From: Paenibacillus sp. CC-CFT747
GTDB taxonomy: Bacteria > Bacillota > Bacilli > Paenibacillales > NBRC-103111
Reading direction: 5' to 3'
Length of the DNA stretch: 64,000 nucleotides
Assembly: GCA_030323305.1 (NCBI GenBank)
Contig: CP106741.1
Location: 5,207,501 to 5,271,500 of the forward strand
In this document: positions 56,923 to 64,000 of the stretch, in pieces
Layout: every line of letters starts with the position of its first letter
Position numbering within the stretch: position 1 is the first letter of the stretch
The notes under the pieces: generated by a model
The model's input: the letters and a program-made list of their open reading frames with translations, nothing else
Told to the model about the DNA's origin: nothing
The model's database searches: none
Translations under genes and position numbers: made by a program

Positions 56923-59018
56923 CTTCCTCCCCCTCTCCAACCGGAAGCGGAGTGCATGATGCAGAACCTCGGAGATGACCCAGGACGGATTCCAGGTGTT
57001 GCTTCTTCCCCTTCCCTGAAAGTTGGAGGGAAAGAATCCTTCCGCCTGCTCGCCTACCACCGTAAAGCCCCATTCTCCCGGGGTGGTGCAGATGCCCTGG
57101 CCTAGAGCAAGGAAAATCATCTGAGCGAGGCGCCGGTAGGTTTCCTGGCCGGTCTCCACCCCGAATTGATAAAGCTCATAGGTTGGAAAGAACACATCCA
57201 CATGATGGTTCTGGACGCTGACGCCCGGCCAGCCTGTGGCCCGGAACCCGGCTTCCCGAAAAGCCGTGCCCCGGTCGTAAGCCGGATCCCACAGGTAGAC
57301 GTAGGTCAGCTGCCAATCGGCGGCCAGCTCCGCCCATTCCTTGTACCGGGCGTCGCCGGTCATCCGGAACAGCTCGTAAGCAGCGAGGAAGAAGAACATT
57401 CCCGCTTCTTTGTCCTCGCATTTCGCATCAAGGGTGGACCGGGCAAACGGACGCTCGAAGGTACGGGCATGAAGCTCGTAATACTGCTCCATGCAGGTAA
57501 AAGCACGGCTCTTGTATTCTTCATTCCCGGTAACCTGATACGCTTTAAGAAGCGCTAACACGCAGGGGATTCCCGCTGCCGTAATCCGGTCATCCGCTGC
57601 GCTTCCATCCATCCGCCAGGCGGCCGGGAAGATCCCGGATGGCAGGACGCTTCCCAGGAAGAAATCCGCCGCCTCGATCAAGGCGTTCTCCCAAGAGGAA
57701 GGCACCTCCCTATCCCGGTTTCGGAACAAGAGGATGACGTCGGCCAAATCGCTTACCGTCTCCCCGTAAGCCCGGGTGGATACGACCGGCTCCTCCTGCC
57801 AATTGAAATTATCCCAGCGGCCGTCTTTCAAGAAGTAAGCCCCGTTGCGCAGGCCGGGAACCTTCGTGCCGCTTTGGCGGATATAGAAATCGACGGCCTT
57901 TTCACATCGCTTAACCCGTGCCTCTTCCTTCCCCTCCAGCCCCAAGACGGCGTCGCACCAGGCCAGCTTAAGGCACTGTCCCGTCCAGCCGTACATATAA
58001 TGAAGCTCATGCTTCGAAACCAAGCCAAAGGAGTTGGAATCGGAGAACTTAACATACCCGGCTCCCTTTTCCGATTCTCTCCAGCGGTCATCGAGGGCAG
58101 CCGTTTTGAGCCGGATGATTTCGTCCAGCGTATGCGGCGCTGCTCCTTGAGGGTTATAAAGCGCTATGGCGCTTCTCACGACCTCCACAAAGCCGCGGCC
58201 CGGCTTGGCGAGCGGCCCCCATTCTATAACGTAGGATTTGGACAAGGTGAAGCCGGGTTCGAAATCCAGGTAACCCCCTCGTAGGGAGCGATCTTGCTTT
58301 TGCTGACATAGACGATATCCTTCTCGCCATTAAACATGAGCACTCCGCTCATCGCGGCAATCGTGGTCTGTCCGTTACGCTGGTAAGCTCCGAGAGAACC
58401 GTAATGCACGACACCGTCAGTCGTTTCTACATAGGACGGAAGGGAGAAGAAGGACAAAAACCGGTGCCCCTGCCCTTCCTGCCATTCCACATTCACGCAA
58501 GGAATGGGGAGGCGGTGCTCCTCGCACAGAAGCCCTTTCCCCTCTCCGACGCATAAATGAGGGACCAACCGGTCGGGGTCGGCAGACGGGTTGTTGTTGT
58601 AGATCATATGAGGAATGGTGATCATCTCTTGATCATGGGAGTCAAGCTCCCACTCCAACCCGACGGAAGCATCCGCCAGCATCCGGCCGGACGTATTCGT
58701 CCACGCGGTTTCCAACCGGAGGAACCCGTCCGTATCGAAGGTAACCTCTATCCTTACCTTTAAGGAATCTCCCTGAATGGAGAGCAGGATCCCATTCTCC
58801 AGTTGCTCCGCCTTCTGCTCCAGAATGGCCATTCGATCGGCCCGCCAAGGCCTTCCCGTGGAAAACCTAAGGATGGAGGACAGCGTTCCTTCATAGAAGG
58901 AGACGGGCTGATCGGCGATCCCTAACCGCAATCCGATCTTCCCTCCGCGTTCCGTAACCTCGATAACCCGGTTCGACGCCTCGCTCTGCAGCCGGCAGCC
59001 AATGCCTTTAGTCGTCAT
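56897..59018 (-). CDS. Unrecognised barrel-type carbohydrate-active protein (one or two frameshifts)
   Basis: About 707 residues. N-terminal beta-sandwich (ILRFSTGRPWRADRMAILEQ, IEVTFDTDGFLRLETAWTN) and, from about residue 300, an (alpha/alpha) barrel (YMYGWTGQCLKLAWCDAVLG, YAYGETVSDLADVILLFR-like repeats, VSVQNHHVDVFFPTYELYQF). The break at CC 58266-58267 is repaired to GVTWDFEPGFTLSKSYVIEWG. The frame then runs into the kinase; adding one base to the C5 run 56929-56933 instead gives a stop at 56897, overlapping the kinase start by 26 bases. Resembles GH105/GH154-style hydrolases or uronyl lyases loosely; family not assigned. Leaderless. Confidence 0.6.
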
Positions 59019-59024
59019 TCTCCT

Positions 59025-60494
59025 CTACCTCCTCCCCGGTTTCCACCGGTGCTTCCGTTGGGCTTCTCCCGTCCTCCGAAGGCGGAGCGCATGGAACAGC
59101 TCTCCCGGCAGCATAATTTGAAACCGGTGCTCGTAAGCGGACTCCAGCGGCTCTATGGTCATGTTCCAGGTATCAATCAATTCGGCCCCGTACCTTCCTT
59201 CCGGCATCGCAAAGGTACGAGAGGAAAAGCGATGCGGCCCGAAATATTGAAGGTAATATTCCCCTTTACGTTCAAGGGTAGAGGCATCATGCCGTTCTCG
59301 GCTGTACGTCAACCCGCTTGGCGCGTCTCGTAACAATCCCTTTAGGAAAGCGAGCCGGGCCGAAGCCTCCCCAAGAAGCGTTCCCCCGTGAACGGACCAG
59401 CGGAGCTGCCCCGGCTGCAGGAGGAATTCCCCATGGGAGGCATAGCCGCCCCGTGCCAGGCCCTCCCAGAGCCGGTACACCATTTCCTCGGCCGTTAAGC
59501 TGTTCCAGCGGCTCGGCCCGACTCCTTCCCATCCGCAGACGTCGACAACAACCGGCTTCCCGTAATTTTGCGTGAATTCCGATGCCACCTTGACATCCTC
59601 ATGGCGGAGACTGATATGGGTGATCGACGGCCGCCCCCAATCATATCCGTCCACCGGTCCGTTAACCGTGAGCAAGTGACCCGCGTAATCGCATTCCCGC
59701 AAGGTCCGCAGCAGCACCTCTCGATCCCCCTGTCCGGCGGGATAGCTCCGGCTGTCGATCTCCTCCAGCGTCCACCACACATGGCGGTAAGCGGCGAGCC
59801 GCGCCACCACATAGCGGACATATCGGTTCTTCTCTTCCAGGGTCATGGCTTCCAGACCCCATTCTCCCAAATTCGCCGGAAAAAGGATCAGCTCCGCCTG
59901 GGCGCCGAGAAGCAGCAGGGCCGTCAGTGCTTTTTCCAGTCTGTCAAAATAAGCTTGGTTAATCCGCCCCGGATCAGCGGATCCATTCTCGCGCAGGGCG
60001 AAAGGGGTGCCTTCCTGTCCCGTAACCGCTTCTTTCGGGGGAAGCAGACTCATGCGGATCTTGTTAAAAGGCGCGCCCGCCAGTGTTTGGAGTGTCTGCT
60101 CGACATACCGATCTTCCTGCACATGCCAGGCAAGCGACGACGTTCCAAACGGTAGGAATGGTGTGCCGTCGGCATAAGTAAAATGCAGTCCGGCTGCACG
60201 AACAGGCCCATGATTGCCGTCCGATGCGGGAAGGCAGCGGAATTCCCCGGCAAGCCCATGAAAGGAAGCTTGCCCGCTCACCGTCCGAACACTCCACACT
60301 CCTTCTTCATCCGGCATAAACCGGATAACGTAACAGCCCTTCCCGTCATCGAAACCTTCCGTTTCGAAATAGCGGCTGCCCTTCCGGAATTCGGCGCGGA
60401 CCCTGACCTCTCCGGATGGATTATCCGATTCTGTCCCCTCGAGGTTCCATTCAAATAGTCCCCAACGCTCTACACGATCCGTAAACGAATTCAT
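59025..60494 (-). CDS. DUF5060/DUF4038 apiosidase-like protein, paralogue 2
   Basis: 489 residues from ATG 60494 (GAAGGAGGGGCGT upstream). N-terminal DUF5060-like beta domain (WGLFEWNLEGTESDNP, FETEGFDDGKGCYVIRFMPD), barrel (LPFGTSSLAWHVQ, APFNKIRMSLLPPKE, LGAQAELILFPANLGEWGLE), C-terminal DUF5605-like beta domain. It parallels the 60506-61938 protein along its length. At the conserved VWWSLSNEYD of that protein it reads VWWTLEEIDS, losing the Asn-Glu pair, so catalysis may differ. Leaderless. Possible substrate: apiose- or methyl-pentose-decorated oligosaccharide (inference from the DUF4038/GH140 link). Confidence 0.7.
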   Translation of the reverse strand: MNSFTDRVERWGLFEWNLEGTESDNPSGEVRVRAEFRKGSRYFETEGFDDGKGCYVIRFMPDEEGVWSVRTVSGQASFHGLAGEFRCLPASDGNHGPVRAAGLHFTYADGTPFLPFGTSSLAWHVQEDRYVEQTLQTLAGAPFNKIRMSLLPPKEAVTGQEGTPFALRENGSADPGRINQAYFDRLEKALTALLLLGAQAELILFPANLGEWGLEAMTLEEKNRYVRYVVARLAAYRHVWWTLEEIDSRSYPAGQGDREVLLRTLRECDYAGHLLTVNGPVDGYDWGRPSITHISLRHEDVKVASEFTQNYGKPVVVDVCGWEGVGPSRWNSLTAEEMVYRLWEGLARGGYASHGEFLLQPGQLRWSVHGGTLLGEASARLAFLKGLLRDAPSGLTYSRERHDASTLERKGEYYLQYFGPHRFSSRTFAMPEGRYGAELIDTWNMTIEPLESAYEHRFQIMLPGELFHALRLRRTGEAQRKHRWKPGRR

Positions 60495-60505
60495 ACGCCC
60501 CTCCT

Positions 60506-61938
60506 TCAAACCGCCTGCACCCGAAGCGCCTTATAAGGCTTCGAGGGCAGATCGATACGAGATGTCCCTGTGAAGGTTCCTTCCAGGGGTTGAATGGACA
60601 TTTCCCAAATGTCTATAAGCTCTACCCGGTAATGCCGGTCCGGCTTTAGGTCAAGCTCATAATAGGAAGGACGGTATTTCCCCAAATAGATTAGGGCATA
60701 TTCCCCTTCCCTTCTCTTTTGTATCCAATCCTCGGGGCCTTCTTCCATGATGGTTCGCAGGAACCGGATGCGCTCCGGGCTTTCCCCGTAGAGCTTGCCC
60801 CCGCTCGAGATCCAGGCGCGGGTCGGCGTATTCTCGAACGATTCCCCGTGAGCGACGAAACCGCCTCTAGTGAACCCCTCCCAGTAGCGGCTGACCAATT
60901 CCAACCCGGTGATGTTCCCCCATCTTCTGGAAATGTTGCCCTCATAGGAAATTTCGTCAATCGTAATCGGCTTGCGGACCGCTTCCTCCATGCGGTGGTC
61001 AGCTCCGCATCCCAATGCTGAATGCTCTGATGGGTCAGCCACGATTTGCCAAAGTCAAAAAGGGAAGAGCGTTCATACATTTTCGTTCCGTTGTGAATGG
61101 AACGCAGCCGCTGATAGGGATCCTTCTTCTGGACGTACTGCAGCAGGCGGTCCCAATCCTCCACCGTTTTGGCCTTGTTGAAATCATATTCATTGGACAG
61201 CGACCACCAGACATTCCGGAAGGCGGCCAGCCTCGCGATCACATAGCGCAGAAAGTGGAAATCCTGCTCCCGTGTCAGGCTGTTGAAGCCCCATCCCCCT
61301 TGCTTGTCGTAGGGATGAAACAAGATCAGATCCGCCTCTACCCCGAGGTTCCTTAGATCCAGAATCCGTTTCTCCAGATGCTGGAAGAAGGCGGGGTTGA
61401 AGCGGGACGTATCCGCGTCCTCCGGGGAGGTTCCGCTGAAAGCCACCATAGGCGGGCGCATATCCCGGGTCGGAAGCAGGCACATGCGCACCTTGTTGAA
61501 GGGCGACTGGGCGAGCTCCTTCAAGGTCATCTCCTCATGGCCTTCATCCCCCGTATGGGTCCAGTGGTAGCACGTGGTGCCAAACGGCATATAGCGGGTT
61601 CCATCCTCATAAGCGAAATAGTAATCGTTATGCACCTGAACCGGTCCGTGGTTTCCCGGCTGAGGGGCCGTGCATTCCCATTGTCCGGTAATGCCGTTCA
61701 GTTCCGGGACATTGCTTATCGTTTCGTAACGCCAGATTCCTTCCCGGTCCGGCATAAATCGGATCCGGTAGGTTCCCTCTCCATCGTAAAATCCTTCGAT
61801 CTCCATCTTGTCATTCCGGTATTGAAAACGCGCTGCCAGGAACACCTCTTCATACGGGTTCCCGTCTGATGGGCCGTCCAGGTTCAGCTCGAAAATGTCC
61901 CAACGCTCTACTTGCTCGATACTCCTGAGTTTTGTCAT
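60506..61938 (-). CDS. DUF5060/DUF4038 apiosidase-like protein, paralogue 1 (one frameshift)
   Basis: About 477 residues after repair. Same domain order as its neighbour: DUF5060 (WDIFELNLDGPSDGNPYEEV, IEGFYDGEGTYRIRFMPD), barrel (MPFGTTCYHWTH, SPFNKVRMCLLPTRDM, NVWWSLSNEYDFNK), DUF5605-like C-terminus (ELDLKPDRHYRVELID). The break is near GG 60994-60995; one base more joins DAELTTR to MEEAVRKPITIDEISYEG. The Asn-Glu pair looks like a clan-A acid/base. Leaderless, first enzyme gene after the permeases. Confidence 0.75.
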
Positions 61939-61970
61939 CTTTCTCTACCCTCTCCCTATCCTTTCGGTCT

Positions 61971-62924
61971 TTATTCCACCAGTCCCGTACGCTCCACGCC
62001 CTCCACAAACCATCGCTGTGAGAAGAGATAAAGGATGAGAGGAGGCATGACCGCGAGGAACGACTTCGCCATATCGAGGGATTTGGCAAAGAGCTGTCCT
62101 TCCTCCGTGCTGAGGTCCGCCGTCGCTTTGGTGAGCGCAATGGACAAGGGAACGTCCTGCATTTTAAACAAGAACATCATGGGATAATAACTGTCATTCC
62201 AGTTCCAAACGAAGGAAAACAGGAACACGACCACAATCGCCGGCGTGGCAATGGGCAGCATGACCTTGAAGAATACCCGATAGAGGCTCGCCCCGTCGAT
62301 CTTGGCCGCTTCCTCCAGCTCCTTCGGCAGAATGGAAAAAAATTGGCGGTAGATGATGACGTAGAGGGCTCCCTTCAGTCCGTGACCGAACAAAGCGGGC
62401 ACGATCATCGGATAGTAGGTATCGACCCAGCCGACTTCCCGGTACATGAGAATCAGCGGTAGAACCGTTACCTGCGGCGGGATCACAAAGGTGAAGATCA
62501 GGCAGGCGAACCAGAACCGCTTGAAGGGGAACGCCACCCGGGCAAAGGCATAGCCCGCCATGGCGCAGGCCACCAGCTGAAAAAGGGATGCTCCGATCGA
62601 AAGCCCAAAGCTTACGCTGAAGGAAACCGGATAACGAAGCAGGGTCCATGCCTTGCTCAGATGCCCCCAGTAAAGCGACCGGGGGATCCAGTTTACGGAG
62701 GGATCCAGCAGGTCCTGCAGCCCCTTCACCATGGTCGTCACCATATACAGAATCGGATTAAGATACAGATAGGCGGTTTCGATCAGAATGACATACAAGA
62801 ACAACCGGAAAAGCAGGCCTTTGTCAGCCTCCTTCCCGAAGAGAATCAGCCGGATTCTTTCTCCTGTTCCCATCAGCATAGGCCGGATGGGTTTATTCCG
62901 AAGCGCGTTGATGACCTTCCCCAT
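61971..62924 (-). CDS. CUT1 ABC sugar permease (MalG-type)
   Basis: 317 residues, six helices after an N-terminal extension of about 40 residues. EAA loop ELEEAAKIDGASLYRVFFKVMLPIA. Ends with SQRWFVEGVERTGLVE. Preceded by TAAGGGGGAGTAGT and 11 bases after the MalF-type gene. Part of the second oligosaccharide importer, whose binding protein must lie beyond the right edge or elsewhere. Confidence 0.9.
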   Translation of the reverse strand: MGKVINALRNKPIRPMLMGTGERIRLILFGKEADKGLLFRLFLYVILIETAYLYLNPILYMVTTMVKGLQDLLDPSVNWIPRSLYWGHLSKAWTLLRYPVSFSVSFGLSIGASLFQLVACAMAGYAFARVAFPFKRFWFACLIFTFVIPPQVTVLPLILMYREVGWVDTYYPMIVPALFGHGLKGALYVIIYRQFFSILPKELEEAAKIDGASLYRVFFKVMLPIATPAIVVVFLFSFVWNWNDSYYPMMFLFKMQDVPLSIALTKATADLSTEEGQLFAKSLDMAKSFLAVMPPLILYLFSQRWFVEGVERTGLVE

Positions 62925-62935
62925 ACTACTCCCCC

Positions 62936-63802
62936 TTACCTAGTTTGAGCCGTGCTGCGGGATGCCTTGGCAAACAGCAGAAAGACGACGCCGAGAAAAA
63001 ACAGAATGATAAGGAAATAGATCCAGATAAGCGCGCTTGTCGGCCCGTATTGGGTTGGGTTGACGGCGGCGAGGATCGGATTGCCCGGGAAAGTGAACAG
63101 ATCCACCACGGTATAGATGGTATTCAGAAGCACGAACGGCATCATGCCGGGCAGGGTAATCTTCCAGAACATTTCCCAAGGATTGGCCCCGTCGATGCGC
63201 GCCGCCTCGTACACCGAAGCCGAGATGGTCTGCCTTCCGGCAAGGAAGAGCAGAATTTGAACGCCGGAGTACCATAGAATAAGCACGAAGGAATTCAGGA
63301 CGCCCAAGATCGGAGTGGCCCAGGTGGCCGGCAAATACTGGGCTATGGCAGTCGACAAGGAGAACTGCTCCAGGAAGCCGAGCTGTCCGCGGCCTTGGCT
63401 GAGAAACCGGTCGATAACGTTCCCGGAAGAGAAAATAACCGGGAGGAAGAACACTGCCCTAAAGAAGCTCCTTCCCCAGAACCGCTGGTTCAGCATGATC
63501 GCGATCATGAACGAAAAGATCACGATGATCGGAATCATGAACAGAATCTGGCGCAGAAACGGCAGCAGGGAATCATACAGGGCGCTGCCGTCCTCAAACA
63601 GAATGCTGTGATAGTATTTCAGCCCGACGAACGTGTTCGTGATGCCGGTTCCGGTTATCCGGACGCTGTGAAAGCTCATGAACAAGGAATACACCAGCGG
63701 AAAGGACACGAATAAGAGAAATCCGACTATCCAGGGAAGAATCAGGAAGATGCCTTCGTATCTATGCGAGAGCGTGTTCTTCATGCGGATCCATGCGTTC
63801 AT
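62936..63802 (-). CDS. CUT1 ABC sugar permease (MalF/UgpA-type)
   Basis: 288 residues, six helices (IFLILPWIVGFLLFVSFPLV first). EAA loop YEAARIDGANPWEMFWKITLPG. The ATG overlaps the stop of the preceding DUF5696-like gene as ATGA. Partner of the MalG-type permease; substrate probably a pectic oligosaccharide, from the downstream enzymes. Confidence 0.9.
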   Translation of the reverse strand: MNAWIRMKNTLSHRYEGIFLILPWIVGFLLFVSFPLVYSLFMSFHSVRITGTGITNTFVGLKYYHSILFEDGSALYDSLLPFLRQILFMIPIIVIFSFMIAIMLNQRFWGRSFFRAVFFLPVIFSSGNVIDRFLSQGRGQLGFLEQFSLSTAIAQYLPATWATPILGVLNSFVLILWYSGVQILLFLAGRQTISASVYEAARIDGANPWEMFWKITLPGMMPFVLLNTIYTVVDLFTFPGNPILAAVNPTQYGPTSALIWIYFLIILFFLGVVFLLFAKASRSTAQTR

Positions 63803-64000
63803 CCCTTCCCGCCTCCTTCGATCACAATGAAATCCTGAGCGGGAATTTCCCGTCCCTCCACCGTAACAGGAGTGGTGTTGTAGTTGACGAGAACCCGTTT
63901 GCCCTTGGCATAAGCCGTTTCCTTTACATTCACGGCCACCGTCCGATGCCCGGTTATGTATTGATTCTGAACATCACCCAGAGTGCTTGCGAAGCGGTTG
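63799..64000 (-). CDS. C-terminus of a DUF5696-like protein (partial)
   Basis: Runs off the right edge; 67 residues visible with no start. The reading is open from 64000 to TGA 63799 and includes YAKGKRVLVNYNTTPVTVEG and IPAQDFIVIEGGGKG. That ending, a sugar-metabolism protein whose last domain has the VNYN motif, is typical of DUF5696 proteins that sit directly before CUT1 permeases in Paenibacillus. The function of the family is not known. Confidence in coding is high, in the family moderate. Confidence 0.55.
   Translation of the reverse strand, partial: NRFASTLGDVQNQYITGHRTVAVNVKETAYAKGKRVLVNYNTTPVTVEGREIPAQDFIVIEGGGKG

Noticed and set aside
1..64000. Programmed frameshifting as a cause of the broken genes
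   Set aside because: The shifts affect unrelated genes, have no common slippery heptamer or downstream structure, and track homopolymers. Sequencing error explains them better.
1..64000. tRNA, rRNA, CRISPR array, insertion sequence, prophage
   Set aside because: No cloverleaf, regularly spaced repeat, transposase motif or terminal inverted repeat was found by reading both strands.

Overview
The window reads as a chromosomal segment of a carbohydrate-degrading Gram-positive bacterium of the Paenibacillus type. Evidence: strong AAGGAGG-type ribosome binding sites, TTG and GTG starts, AraC/LacI regulators beside each sugar locus, CUT1 sugar ABC transporters next to a DUF5696-like protein, copper-amine-oxidase-like stalk domains, and a moderately high GC content. 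No rRNA, tRNA, CRISPR array, integrase or insertion sequence was recognised. This placement is inference from gene content; no database was searched.

Layout. 1-3 kb: the 5' part of a secreted multidomain GH5-like glycanase. 3-9.7 kb: a methyltransferase fragment, an alpha/beta hydrolase, an MFS protein, stalk-domain secreted proteins and an AraC regulator with a Gfo/Idh/MocA oxidoreductase. 9.7-11.7 kb: a DHA2 drug exporter divergent from a MarR regulator with two matching operators. 11.8-16.8 kb: a BceRS/BcrAB-like unit (response regulator, kinase, ABC ATPase, permease) ending in a PAF-acetylhydrolase-like gene. 16.9-19.1 kb: GH88 unsaturated uronyl hydrolase and its AraC regulator. 19.2-21.1 kb: an SsuBC/TauBC-like ATPase and permease. 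21-24 kb: an LTA-synthase-like sulfatase and an esterase. 24-28.2 kb: GH78 rhamnosidase with a divergent LacI regulator.

28.3-51.3 kb is one long leftward locus: an AraC-type membrane sensor, two CUT1 permeases, a solute-binding lipoprotein, GH2, SDR, DHDPS-like aldolase, aldehyde dehydrogenase, enolase-superfamily dehydratase, GH95, an unrecognised barrel protein, a GH67-like protein, an oxidoreductase and GH29. The two fucosidase-type families together with SDR, dehydratase, aldolase and ALDH suggest uptake of fucosylated (or L-galactosylated) oligosaccharides and non-phosphorylative breakdown of L-fucose or L-galactose to pyruvate and lactate.

51.5-64 kb is a second leftward operon that runs off the right edge: DUF5696-like C-terminus, two CUT1 permeases, two apiosidase-like (DUF5060/DUF4038) proteins, an unrecognised barrel hydrolase, a DUF1537 acid-sugar kinase, PdxA2-like dehydrogenase, DHDPS, iron-dependent alcohol dehydrogenase and a leaderless pectinesterase. 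With GH78, GH88, GH2, GH95 and GH29 nearby, a complex pectin such as rhamnogalacturonan-I or -II is a plausible target.

A dominant technical feature is about 29 apparent frameshifts in genes that are otherwise intact. Nearly all equal one missing base in a homopolymer run, so the sequence looks like an unpolished, indel-prone assembly rather than a decaying genome. Affected genes are annotated at their inferred full extents with the shift position given.
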